From Spirometra erinaceieuropaei (lineage: Eukaryota; Platyhelminthes; Cestoda; Diphyllobothriidea; Diphyllobothriidae), in the NCBI GenBank assembly GCA_902702965.1, contig CACRXP010000405.1, forward strand, positions 289,145 to 353,144: DNA of 64,000 bases, read 5' to 3'. The notes beneath the pieces are model-generated. The model searched no databases, was not told where the DNA came from, and was given only the letters and a program-made list of their open reading frames with translations. A program made the translations under genes and the position numbers. Each line of letters starts with the position of its first letter. Position 1 is the stretch's first letter. This document shows, piece by piece, positions 34,605-46,087 of this stretch.

Positions 34605-35536
34605 CAGTAAGTATGCTAACTCATGAAATGTCGACCGAAATTCCGAAATGCATTTTCGTTTCGAAAAGATTAATTAAGTAGGGTTGTAAAACTAGTCAGC
34701 ATGCAACATAATTCTGTAATATTTCAGTAACCTCAGGATGCCGGCTTTCGAATGAACTTCCTTAAGGCTGCATGCAAAAACCACACTTTGTAAAACATGA
34801 CTACTTATGTAGCATGAATTTTTCTCGTTGATTTTCAATGCCCTTAAACACTCAATTATATTTCATGGAAAACATGCATAAAAATATTCATTCTTTTGCA
34901 AATTCGGTAGAAAATGACGTCTTCTTCCAATCCTGTACTCGAAGGAGGGACATGATTCGATTTTAAAAAAGTTTTTAATTGTGGGACTTTTAAATACCGT
35001 GAAATGGCCATTCACAAATCTTCATGTCTCTGCATTTACCAATGTGACTTGTAAAGGTAGAAATGTGGCTCAAATCCACCGCTTTATTTTATGAACCCCA
35101 TGTAGTTTCCTCTTGATACGGTAGATAAATGTGTGGTTTTCCGTACGCGGAGAATATACGGCTTGTAGTTTGGAAACCCTGAATCCAAGTGTAACGGTGG
35201 AGCGGGCTCAAAATTATTCCGGAATTAGAAAAGTTTTTGCAAACCGAATTATACCCATCTTTCGAGTATAAGATTAGAATGAGACGTAATTATCTTAGGG
35301 GCATCGAAAATAAATGAGAAAAGTTCATGCTATATGAGTAAACATTTTTTATAAAGTGTGGTTTTTGCATGCAGCTGGAAAGAAGTTTATTCGAAAGCCG
35401 GCATCCTGAGGTTACTGAAATATTATAGAATTATGTTGCAGGCTGACTAGTTTAAAACACTATTTGATTAATCTTTTCGAAACGAAAACGCATTTCAGAC
35501 TTTCGGTTGAAATTTCATAAGTTAGCCCACCTACTA
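34605..35536. mobile_element. Palindromic MITE, full-length copy
   Basis: Starts CAGTAAGTATGCTAACTCAT after TA (34603-34604). Ends TAGCCCACCTACTA, the final G changed to A, before TA (35537-35538). 932 bp, with the same two-arm and central-hairpin layout as the copy at 29070-30019 and several mismatches in the arms. Confidence 0.88.
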
Positions 35537-35784
35537 TAGCATTCGTTCCAATATCAGCACGTGAGATGACGTGCCGTTGCAATACGCTGTCATTGCGTGC
35601 AACACAACACAATCAGTATGTTTTGGTGGCTGTTTTAACACTGTTCAATGTTGTCCGTGTTTGCTTTTTGCTCTCGAGTGGTATGATAATGTCTTGATTG
35701 AATCTACATTACAGGGATAGTCGCCTAGGTTGGGAAAAGGAATATAGGTCTTTTATAGTACGAGTGACCCTGCTCTTAATTCTA

Positions 35785-35860
35785 GGGGGGTTAGAGTTAG
35801 GGTTGCGACTACAGGTTAGGGTAAGCGTAAATGTTACGGTTAGGGTTAATTTTAAAGCAC
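35785..35860. repeat. Degenerate telomere-like array 3
   Basis: GGGTTAGAGTTAGGGTTGCG and GGTTAGGGTAAGCG, GGTTAGGGTTAATTT. Confidence 0.7.
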
Positions 35861-36473
35861 GGGAAGAGAAACCGCCTGGAATGAATTTTACCCCGGTAAT
35901 GATAATGTAGGCTTAGTCTTTTCACATTCTCTTTTTTATTATTCTGTTCGTAAAATTGGGCTATCTGGTACTCTTGATTGAAGCCGCTTTCTGTGATAAT
36001 GGCATTTACTTCTCCGTCGCATTGTCGGCACGAGCCTCCAAATGAAACGCGGTCCTTTGGGCAATCACAATCGCAGTGATTATTCTAATCCGCAACTACC
36101 AACCTGATTTGCATCAAACCCAAATCAAACGGCTCTTTTCTGTCGACTAACAGCCCTTACGGCAGATTTTCAAGCCTTTGTTTTAAATGTAAGTGGGCCT
36201 CCTTGATAATTGCGTAGCTCATGCTTGTGGTTCTGTCATCTGTCAGACAAATATCCGCTGAGCCCCTAATTTACGAATGAAGAAAAAATAAAAAAATTTT
36301 TAGACTGAGGGCTCCTTTCGTAACAACAGATTTCCCCTTGAACCAAACAACCATCCTCTGTGCAAAGTGAAATATCATGCAATTTTTGCCAAATAACCGG
36401 AATTTTTGCATTCGCGCAGCGCACGTGTCCATACGGCCGTATATCCTGGTTTTTGTTTCTTAGCTGCATTTAG

Positions 36474-36571
36474 CAGTGGGCTATTTCCCAGCACTTTCCG
36501 CGCGACTGTTTCCACCCCCGCCTACACCGCAACTGCCGTCTCTCGGGCCCTGTCAAGTCTCCCTACTGCGG
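36474..36571 (+). other. Possible extra (cassette) exon in the giant intron
   Basis: A GC-rich island in AT-rich intron. A pyrimidine-rich stretch (TTTTTGTTTCTTAG, then GCATTTAG ending at 36473) precedes an open frame starting one base later: SGLFPSTFRATVSTPAYTAT and on, Ala/Ser/Thr-rich like ASPP linkers. Entry phase 2 fits the donor at 10385. However, the only nearby GT donors (for example GTATTG at 36572) leave in phase 1 or 0, not the phase 2 needed for the exon at 46088. No homology was recognised. It could equally be a repeat remnant. Confidence 0.2.
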
Positions 36572-36989
36572 CGGAGGGGCGAAGTATTGCAACAACTGCC
36601 TGGTCGCTCCCTCGGGGATAACAGGCCACTCGTCGATCACTGTCAAAACACCCTTCAGGAGCGTGCAGGGCCGGAGTGTTTGTCTGTGATCGGGCGATTA
36701 GTTGGCATAACCACACAAGCACAAGCAAATAAGACGAACACAGTCCAAAATGCGCAGAGGTTAGGCGATGATATTGGGCTGGCAGTTGATGACTTCACTT
36801 GTGAAAAAGCCTTATTTGACTTCTAAATGTTAAACCAAGGTCAGTGTAGTTTTGTCCGGTTGGTGTTCATGGAGTAGGATATATAATCTGCGAGGTCCGG
36901 CGGGAGATTGGGCTATTACGATGTTACCTAGGTAGCCGGAATTTTCTACGGTTATTTTGGCGATAAGTTAGTCCGACTTTGAATATTGC

Positions 36990-38020
36990 TCATGACACTT
37001 ACATTGTGCGCTCATTCCTGTATTTATATAGATATATATGCATTGGAAGGTAGGCAGCTCACCAAAAGTGCAGTGGGCCACACGCAGACAGCTGTCTTAC
37101 AGCCGTCGCCGATTATCAGAACGCATAGGCTTTATGAAGTGAGGTTTATAAACATGTCAAGTAAGCGTGTGACCTTCACTGTTGTGGTTCGGATCTTTCT
37201 CGATCCCGTTTTGTCCGCCTGCCAGTTCGCTACTGGTGACAACCTAACTTGTTATATAGGTCTGTGACGTGCTGATGATTGGTAACGACCGTGCAACAAC
37301 TGTCAGTGTCAGGCCCGCTGCACTCTTAGTGAGTTGCTTACGTATTATATATGGTGTGCGTCCTATGGCACAACGTTTTTGTCGCCAGTAGCGACCTAGC
37401 GGGCGGACAGAATGGGATCGAGCAAGATCCTAACTGCAACAGTGAGGGTCACACGCTTAATTGACATATATAAATATACATGTTAAAGGTATTAAACCGT
37501 ATTTCCCGACATAAATACTAGCTCAAAGTCCAGACTCGCGTTTTACCGATATTCTGCGCTGCGTGACAGCTGCGAGGGGTTTGGCTCCTCCGTGGGTCCC
37601 CCAGCGTTTTCTATGCGGTTTCTGGTATATATATTCTCTGAAGTTCATGTACCAGAAGCCGCATAGAGTACACTCTGGGACCCACTGGGGAGCCGAACAC
37701 CTCACAGCTGTGTCAAGCAGCGGCAGAATATCGGCGAAACACGTGTCTGAGTTTTTAGCTAGTATTTATGTCGGGAGTACGGTATAATAACTTAACCGTG
37801 TGGATTTAATATTACTCGTAGTACTACTTGTTTGTAGAATGGACATTACGTGGTTATTCCACAGGAGTTAATTGTCTTTGACTCGAATGTTCATTGAAAT
37901 GTCGGGTCTGACCGTCAAAAGTCATGTCCCGAAGACTTAACTTCATGTCTTGCACTAGATAATTTCTGAAATTATTCGCTGGATATATGTATATATGTGC
38001 GATTACCCATTTGTCTGCCT
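36990..38020. repeat. a-b-a'-b' interleaved inverted repeat, copy 2
   Basis: 37045-37480 repeats the a, b, a', b' order with more mismatches. It is followed by 37500-38010, matching 200-540 of the first copy: TGTCGGGAGTACGGTATAAT, ACTACTTGTTTGTAGAATGG. The second part is itself an inverted repeat centred near 37625. The two parts are in the opposite order to copy 1. Confidence 0.82.
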
Positions 38021-38024
38021 TACC

Positions 38025-39235
38025 TAGGGAGGATACTGCTAAAGCCAAAAAACGAATTCACCCGTTCAGAATATGATTACTTTCTGACTTGACATGGGGT
38101 ACACTATGACTGGAAAACTTTTCTAGACATCCCAAAAAGCAGTATCCTAGGTTCCAGGATCATATTGCGGCTGCTTCTCCGCTTCCAGCAGACTAATCAT
38201 GATAACGGCTCTGTGACCGTGGATAGTACGTTCTTCGTGGTCGACAAGGATAATCGTGACCTGGGAGTGCGGCGTTGAAATGAGTGTGAGTTGCATGCAT
38301 ACGAAGGGATTCACGCGCGGTTTTGGCCACACTTTCTGCCTCCACCTCGCTCTATCGCTTTACACGCACACTTTGATCCATTCGAAATATTATGGAGGAC
38401 CACTGAATTTGAACATGGACGCTGCGACTGCCCAAACCTTCGTATCGTCTTTTACATGTCAAAATAAACATCTCTACCACCCACACTTCACACTCGTTTT
38501 CCTCATTTAAACCACTCTATGAAAGAGCTGTCGCAGGCTTGTCTTCGGTATTCAAGAACGCGCTGTTCTGGCAGGTGCCAATGTCCGAACCTGCAGTTTC
38601 TAATGAGATAGATCGACTTAACGGCGCGTCGGGAAAACTAGGCCACAATTGTTTTCTGCCGTACGCACGTCACGGATCAGTGTGCATCTCTTATCTAGTC
38701 TTCTGACTCTTCTTAACCCGAATCGAGGTGATAGCCCGCATGGGGACCGACTGTTTCCCCATATACTGGAGGAGACCTTGCATGACGGGCCAGGTGTCGG
38801 CGCACTTAAATGGCTACTTTTTCGGGAATTTCCGCCCGCCATTTATCGCCTTGCTCGATCGCCGCGGCATCACCTGCGGGAATTGCGTTCCATGAATCAT
38901 GGAAGTCCAAGATGGGGCTGATAGTGATGCAGGCGGGAGGGTGTGTGCGGGGCGAGGGAGCAGAAACACTGTCGGAGGCGTGAAAGGATCTTTTGTTCGC
39001 CTGTCAGCGCTCCAGATGCGCTCAATGCAAATGGGCTTTTACGGGCAGATGTGTGAAAGCCCATGGCGACAAGAAAGATGGCTAGCATGACGGCGCGTAT
39101 TTTCCAGCGGGATAAATTTCTACCTGTGGCCCGGCAGTTGGGCTACTCACTTAAACGGTCGCATACGATTTGAGCTCTGCAGAGGGAGAGCTTTGTCGAG
39201 GCGGGAACGACAGTTCCGCACCGCACTGATTGCCA
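38025..39235. other. No gene recognised; GC-richer island
   Basis: 38580-39110 is GC-rich and open in several frames on both strands (for example 38649-38921 plus). There is no family resemblance. It may be another old repeat. Confidence 0.4.
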
Positions 39236-39239
39236 ATCT

Positions 39240-39240
39240 T

Positions 39241-39291
<51 letters not shown>

Positions 39292-39292
39292 A

Positions 39293-39360
<68 letters not shown>

Positions 39361-39361
39361 A
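39240..39361. repeat. (GTA)n microsatellite, about 40 units
   Basis: GTA units from 39241 to 39360 with one AAT interruption near 39291. It makes long poly-Val, poly-Tyr and poly-Thr open frames on both strands, none with coding support. Confidence 0.97.
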
Positions 39362-40249
39362 GCCTTGCCACCTCTATTCTCAGCAAGCATAGCAACACTC
39401 CCAAAAGGATTATTACCTTTGTAATTCTGAAATCGATCTTTATTGCTTCCACCCTCGGAGATCTCACTGGCGAAGGAAATATGACAAAAAACGGTCTCAT
39501 ACCGTTACACGATTCACATTGTTACGTGGGCCTTACTTCTATAGAAATCGGGACTGCTCTCGACGCGAATGTGTCCCAGCATGGCGAAATGGAGTTCATC
39601 GTCGGTAAAAAGCCGTTACAAGAGGGAGGCTCAAAACTCCGTCCGGAAATAGGGCCGATCTTTAATCGCCACTTTCGTGCCGCATAGCTGGCAGCAGCAA
39701 GTGAGGCCGTGATTCAGCCGAAAAGACGTTAATCTGAACGACCAGCTGCATCCGAATTCGTTTTATAGGCCTCCCTTCCCCCGAGGCCGCAGCTTGTCTG
39801 GCAAATGAGGCAACAGTGATCACTAAAGACGTTGTTTCCTTTGTCAGTAATGTGTCTTGATTAATGATTGTCTGGAGCATTTTGTCGCCGGTGTGCATTT
39901 AAAACAGGCAAAGACAGCAGCAATTATTGTTACCAACGAAATTCCGCAACAGCTTATCAACTGTAACCCGCCGCTGCAAAGCATGAGAAGCATAGGGTAA
40001 TTTGAATTTCCACAGGAAATCCCTGCAAAATAACAAAGTTATTGTTTAGTACCCAGAGACTAGTCAATGAAAATGGCAACTTGGAAATGCAATTTGGAGA
40101 AAAACGGAAGGAATCTAACGCACCAGGAGGGGGGTTTAAATCAAAAGATTGGTGTAAAAGGCAGGTAGGGCTGACATATGTAAAGTCTAGGCAAGATATG
40201 AGAACAAGAACCACCCCGCAACATAGGCAGCTTTGAGACATCTTCCAGT

Positions 40250-40420
40250 GACATTAGGGCTACGTTTAAGGTTAGGGGTCAGGCTAAGGATTAGGTTTAA
40301 GGCTGGATTCGAAGTAAACAGTAAGTCGGGATCAAGTTTAGAGTTAAGGTGGGAACTAGCGTTAACTGCCGAGTTAAGGACTGAGGTGAGTTACGGTTTA
40401 GTTTTACCTTAGGATTGTTG
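40250..40420. repeat. Degenerate telomere-like array 4
   Basis: TTAGGGCTACGTTTAAGGTT, AGGGGTCAGGCTAAGGATTA and GTTTAAGGCTGG, fading out to the right. Confidence 0.6.
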
Positions 40421-40565
40421 CTGGGCTTCGGAAACGGGAATGTTTTGCTCTTTACGGAATCACGCGCAGACCCACCTTTATTACTTGCGCGGGGCGCTCC
40501 TATTTCTATCTCCTGTTTTGACGTCTGCATCAGTCGGTCCCGCCGCAAGCCCATTTGGCAAGTGC

Positions 40566-40709
40566 TCAACTGATCCGGATGATAAAATCGCTCGTTCTTC
40601 TATCACGAAACACCTCCTAGATAGCGGTCACTCCGTTTACCACAAAACATCCTGCTGTGGGCTCGTTCGGACACGAGCAACTCGCACATTGCGCTGCCTG
40701 GAGCAGCCT
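40566..40709 (+). pseudogene. Retroelement C-terminal fragment (Penelope/GIY-YIG-like tail)
   Basis: Within a 143-codon open frame (40440-40871), ARSSITKHLLDSGHSV followed by KTSCCGLVRTRATRTLRCLE resembles the SAIxxHLxxTGHxVD...RxxRxLRxxEA pattern that closes Penelope-type and some other flatworm retroelement proteins (recalled). No reverse transcriptase, catalytic GIY-YIG motif or upstream domain is present. The rest of the frame is not family-like. Confidence 0.5.
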
Positions 40710-41384
40710 ACATACGGCGAGAGAAACCTGACCCGTGAAAGTATCAGGTCGACCTCAACTCCCCCTAGTAGTCCCAACTCTCCCGATATAGGCACTCCTT
40801 TGGCGTGCTACCTTCTTTCCTTCTTTTTTATTCAAAAATTACGTATTTATGCTGTCATTTTCATCGATTAGTTTGTGGGCACCAAACAGTAACTCTGCTG
40901 TTTTACACTAATTTTCTGTAAAAAAAACAAAATGCTGCATGCTTTTTATCCATTTCCTATGTTTTGAAGAGACGGGTTACAGTTGCTAAACTGTCGCGAA
41001 ATGTTTCGGTATTAATATTGAGTGTTAGTCGTTGTACGAATTCCTGTGAGCTACTCGGACTAGGCCTTCCAATTCTAGCTGGTCAAAAGTAGTATATTCT
41101 GTCATCCTAACAGAGCGCTGGATGCCAAAAGTATGTAATTTATTATGTTCTCCACCTAATTCCGATGAGAAAATCAACGATCTTTTCATTTGTTAGAGTC
41201 AATAAACCGGGATTTTTGTATCCGCTGTCTTGTCTGCTGGCAAAGATCGAAAATAGTTGTAGCAGTCGTTTCCTCCAATAGCGCCTCGAGAAGGCTTTGT
41301 CTTCATTAAGTGGGCAGAGAGAGCATAACAATTGAGTTGTTCAGTTAAATAAAATTTTGCACACTTCAAGTCAAAGGGTTTCTT

Positions 41385-42010
41385 GGTCGTCTGCCCCCCC
41401 CCCCCGAACGGTCCACGGGATAGATTTGCTGGACCAACACGGAGGCCATCTCGGACCCTTGCAGTCGTTGTCGGACTTGCGCATCATAACAAATGCCCGC
41501 ATCTCGGGGTGCTGTTGCAGACCTAGTTGCCGGTAGGCGTCGCGCATATTGGGACCCCGGCGGCCCCCATTGTTGTCGTTGCTTAAAATCCTGGTCATTT
41601 GCTGTGTGGACCAGAAGGTGCGGAATGGAGCACCTAGATGCGGGCTCGGTCGTGCCATCCGCCTGCGCCCCCCCCCCGCCACCGGTCTTCTTGACTCTGT
41701 CTTGACACCAGGTCCAGATGGGGAGGAGGGAGAGTGCGATAGATGCTGTACAATTCTACTATCACCACAAACTAATTCACGCACAAGTCAACGTTCCTGC
41801 TCCACCTTGCTGTGGGGCAGACTTTGAACATCGTCGGCAACGACGGTCGAACCGTCATGAACCATTCTTTGCGACAACAGATAGGAATGCCGTCAAAGGG
41901 ATGGGATCTCACCGTCAGATGGCTCATCAACTCTGACAGCGAACTGATGCATGGAGTTTGCGTCCCCACGGCACTCCAGCACATTCCTCACAAAATGAGG
42001 CTGAAGATCT
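41385..42010 (+). repeat. GC-rich repeat, copy 7, with poly-C tracts
   Basis: Starts with a C run near 41394, then GGACCAACACGGAGGCCATC, CATTTGCTGTGTGGACCAGA, another C run near 41670, GAGAGTGCGATAGATGCTGT and ATCACCACAAACTAATTCAC. 41830-42010 carries the CGGTCGAACCGTCATG end. Confidence 0.78.
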
Positions 42011-42089
42011 TCGGAATTAGCACTATGTGATCTGGGGGACTGCTAACTAACCCTATGGCACGCTTCTCCCAGAGTGGAGAATCGGACTG

Positions 42090-42460
42090 CAATTGAAGCT
42101 TCAAAATGAGGCCTCTATGGAATTCCCACCCAGATGGCATCCGAGCCGCCCCTTGTTTCTGTGAAATCCCGGTTCATCGCGCACGGACCAGGTGGCGATT
42201 AGACTGCTAAGCATCGTCAGCCACTGTCTCCTACCCCCCCCCCCCCCCCGATCATCCCAACTCTGTCTTGCTACCGGACCTAGGTGGGTCAGGGTTGCGA
42301 GAGCGTGGTAGATGCTGCGAAAGTCTGCTATCACTTCAAACTAACTCACGAGCGACGCACCGCGCTGCGCTGGCATTCTACGAGGCACACAGTAGACATT
42401 GTCCTTTACGACGGTGGGACTGATACCCACCCTCAACCAGCCATACCCGACCGCAGGTTT
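42090..42460 (+). repeat. GC-rich repeat, copy 8, with a long poly-C tract
   Basis: CCTTGTTTCTGTGAAATCCC, a C run of about 16 near 42235-42250, GTGGTAGATGCTGCGAAAGT, CTATCACTTCAAACTAACTC. Same order as copies 3 and 7 with an internal deletion. Confidence 0.72.
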
Positions 42461-42464
42461 GTAT

Positions 42465-43490
42465 AATCTGAGATGCTAACTCGCATTAAGTTCAACGCTC
42501 TGGCACTGAATCCCAGGCTGTTTTCCTGTCGTTTACGATCGGGAGTGTTAACTATGGTGAACGTGCGTTCGCCGATAAAATTGGGAAACACGCTCGTCCC
42601 ATTGTGTCTCGGGGCCTCTTTTAAGGAATCTAGATTGTGTATTATGACGAAACGGATGAGTCCTTTATGGAATCCACATAGCTCCGCTTTCGCAATTTCC
42701 TCGATATTTTTCACTTAAAATATCACCAATTAGATGAAATCGGTCGCTTTGAGACGCATCGCTACACCTTAATTTGCCGCACTTCGCACCTTATCGTGAA
42801 CACTTGTCTGATCATGTACCATTTTGCATACAGCCAATCTTTTCTGATCATTCCGCCAGCGGTCTCTGGTATCAAGCAACTGTAAACTTTGATCGCACTT
42901 GTCACTCCCTGGGACCTGCCTGTCTTTGCTGCGTATGGACACTGCGCACTTCTGAACTGTCATGGTTGTGTCCGTAATTTGCTTCTTTAGCCATCTGATG
43001 AGCCCCATGTTTCGATTGGCTCTTTGATGCACAACTGATGTTCTACAGTATGCATGTTGGGGATAGAAAGCATCTGCGTTTATTGTGCATGTACCTTCGT
43101 CGAATGCGCAGGTATTTGCAGGCTGATGTTCTGTCCAGAATGTCTAGGAGTACGGTAGTCATCTGGGACACACATTCTGGGCTTCAGTTTCGTTGCCACC
43201 CAGCCTGCCTTAGGCCGTCGGTTTTTTTAAGGTATTTTGCCGTCGAAAACGAAGGTCAGTTTGCCATGATTGTGGTCGCCAAACAGGAAAGCCAAAACCT
43301 TAGATGCTATCTTGCTTTGAAGACCGAACCCTGGGACAGGTCTGGTAAACAAGTCCCAAACACCCGTAATACGGGACGGGTGGTAATAGGGGGTTTTACA
43401 GGGATAGGAGGGAACGCACAGACGACGAGGTAAAGTAATTGTATGCAAAAGAAAAGTTATTGGGAATGCACAGCTATACTTTGAGTGGTT
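42465..43490. other. No gene recognised
   Basis: Frames of 131 codons (43038-43433 plus) and 87 codons (42769-43032 minus) have ordinary composition but no domain. About 42520-42620 faintly resembles SINE-B. Confidence 0.4.
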
Positions 43491-43494
43491 GAGA

Positions 43495-43660
43495 AATGGT
43501 TGCCCTAACTACTAACCCTAACACCCAGCACTAACCCCAAACTCTAACCCCTTTACCCTGACCCCTAAACCTTACCTCTAACAGTACTGTTTCCTTCAGG
43601 TGCGGCTGCATAACCATATCTTACCGTTTGGGGTTCAGTGTTAGTGTTATTGGCTAGGGA
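43495..43660. repeat. Degenerate telomere-like array 5 (C-rich strand on +)
   Basis: CTACTAACCCTAACACCCAG, CACTAACCCCAAACTCTAAC, CCCTGACCCCTAAACC. It lies beside the inverted composite block. Confidence 0.7.
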
Positions 43661-43799
43661 GTCATTCGGCACTCAGTTCCTGCAGCTTCCATTTACGTCT
43701 CACGTCTGATTATTCACATTCTTGGACGGTTCAGTTTCAATGACCTTGGCGCCCAATCAGCCTTGTTGTTTGTGGAATTGGTTTTACTGTTTATCTGCG

Positions 43800-45715
43800 G
43801 TGAATTTTGTATTGGGCTGTGCTTACGCTGAGATTTAATATAAGCCGAAACAAACAGGGATATTTATCTAGAATACCTCCACCTTCCCCTTAGTTTTTGC
43901 ACATTCTCCACTGCTTGCTCGCAGCTCCACCCCGAACGCACCGTTTACCACTGTTCCTATTTTGGGCGCGCCTGTGTTACCCATTGCCCAGCTGGACCGC
44001 GTTTCCGAGCCCTGTCTATTGAACATACTGTCGAGAGTTACCTTTCCTAGGTTGATACTTAAATGCAGACTTTTACTCAATGCGATTAAGTGATAACGAA
44101 CTCTGCATAGCTTTCAGGCTGTATAATCCATTTTAGTTTAGTCTAGCCGACGTCTGTCGCTAAATATTAGTACACGTTGACCTTGCTGTTTTACATCTAT
44201 TTTCTCTGTCGAAATTCAAACCTTTGTACCTTTCTGCCTTGTTATTTCTGTTATGCAACGACCGGCAGCAGTTGAGAAGCGGTCGCGAAATTTTGTGGTG
44301 CCATTAAATTCTGCTGTCCTTGCTTGCTTCAAATTCATTCCGGGGAAATATTCATTCAAGTTTAGTAGTTTCAGTCTGTCTGGCGGCAATAGTGACTTGA
44401 TTGCGTGGGTTTTTCGGCTTCTAGTCATTCACCGGCTGAGTCATTGCAACGTTTGTGTTGCTAACCCTTCCGACTGCTGTGACCGCTGGATGTCCTTAAC
44501 CCAATTGCCAACGTAATTGCTAGTCAAAGCCCTGAGCACATGCTTCGTAGATTTTCTGCTGGCGTGTGGTTCACTTGCTAGAGATGCAATCCAGCAGTCT
44601 CTGACAGATGGGTGCGCATGGCTTCAGGTGGTTGTAAAAGTGGACACCGTGTCCTGTCGTCAAAGACGGTTCTGGGACTTGGGAAGGAGATTCGTCCGCA
44701 CATATAAGTTTTTGTAGAATAGGACAAGCTCTGCGAAGATTATTTGGTTAAACAGGAATGTAACCGCCCCGAAATCCATCCTGCAATGTATCCTCTGACC
44801 ACCTCAACCCCCGACACTAATCCAACGGCCTTGTTGAGTGCTATTCACAATTCTCGCGAGAACAGTACCAGCAAAACCAACCCAAGACAATGTCAGTCCA
44901 CATGGACCCGCATATTTCCGGACTGTGTAATTCCTACGAAACCCAGACTCGTTTTGAAGCACATCACTAAGGGTTTGGCTTCATGGAACATCTTGAGAAT
45001 ATTAGTGCCGAGAACCATACATGGAGTATATACGACACCTTTAATTCGCCATTTAAAACAATTGAAATTTCAAAATGAGAGACCATATGCCACGCAGATT
45101 TCATTGTCGAGATCAAAAAGATCTTAAGGTATGACATTTTTGGTACGCAAAATTAGGCTAGCTTTAACGAATAATTGAATATTATCAGTAAAAAGTTCTT
45201 AAAACAGCGCACCCACAATCCATGTCTGTGTTGCTGGCTATCTGATCGCTGGATATCCTTAACCCTACTTCTAAAACAACTGTTAGTCGAAACCCTGAGC
45301 ACATTCTTCACAGATTTTTTGCCAGGGATGCAACTCATCAGTCTCTGTGTGCGTTCTTCCCGGTGGTTGTAAAAGTTGAAACTGCGTCCTGTCGTCAAGG
45401 TCTGTTCTGCGACTTGAGAAGGAGCGCTGCACGCGCGTGTAGGGTTTTGTCAAAAAAGAAATGTTGAACACAAAAATCCCCTTTTCCACTGAAGTCAACT
45501 CCAAGTCTGTACCGTATCCTCTGATCACCTCAAAGATCGACACCAATCCAACGGCCTTGTTGAGTGCAGTTCATAATTCCCGCGAGAACGGTACTGGAAG
45601 AAGCAACCCCAAATGCCTCGTGCATTTCCGAACTGTGTATTCCCCGCTAAGTCCTGAGTTATTGAAGCACTCGGACTTGCCCATGCGTCACTCTGAGTGA
45701 ATTTTGTACTAGACG
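43800..45715 (-). repeat. Composite repeat block, right member of the inverted pair
   Basis: Reverse complement of the 10.65-12.9 kb block. It carries the 66-codon segment at 43868-44080, the middle part at 44100-44510, then two core copies (around 44805-44880 and 45520-45610) separated by a spacer at 44900-45170 (GATCTCGACAATGAAATCTG on the minus strand, as at 11611). Ends near ACTCTGAGTGAATTTTGTAC. Confidence 0.85.
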
Positions 45716-46087
45716 TAAACCCTCATTGTGTTGCCATATAGAGTGACCGCGTTTTTTTCTGCCGCCTTGCGGCGTACGCTGCCGCCAAGCAAATGAGTAA
45801 GATGAGTACACACCCCCGAACTCTCAGCCTATTCGCTCACCCTGAACTTAAGATTCCTGCCGTCTGTTAGAAAATGTTCTTTGACTTGCACCACCTCGGG
45901 TAACCAGAGTTTGTAAGTGTGGTTCCCTTTGGAGCACTGTCTATTCCTGGTCGGGTTCAGACCAGTCCATACACGCTCTTAATATTGTCCTTCATACCAG
46001 TTTTTGCGGTCTGGTCTAATTTCTTTTTCTGCTCACAGTCTAGTGTTGCCTATTTTGACGTATTTTGCTTATTTCATTTCCACCTAG

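Larger units (their letters stand above)
10385..46087 (+). other. ASPP giant intron (35.7 kb, phase 2)
   Basis: Bounded by GTAAGT and a pyrimidine-rich CACCTAG. Donor and acceptor phases agree (two bases held over, one base supplied), so direct splicing of the flanking exons keeps the frame. The intron carries most of the repeats in the window, including both inverted blocks at 10.65-12.9 and 43.8-45.7 kb, which lie close to its two ends. A possible extra exon near 36474 is listed separately. Confidence 0.7.

Noticed and set aside
39193..39687. 164-codon open frame across the GTA array
   Set aside because: The length comes from a triplet repeat that has no stops in three frames per strand. 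The flanking residues show no domain, and both strands are equally open.
43495..43660. True telomere or chromosome end
   Set aside because: The units are degenerate and flanked by ordinary intron on both sides.
12430..44080. A 66-codon frame shared by both inverted blocks (12448-12660 plus, 43868-44080 minus)
   Set aside because: The two copies differ mostly by amino-acid-changing substitutions (about 14 replacements for about 17 base changes by eye), so there is no sign of protein-level selection.
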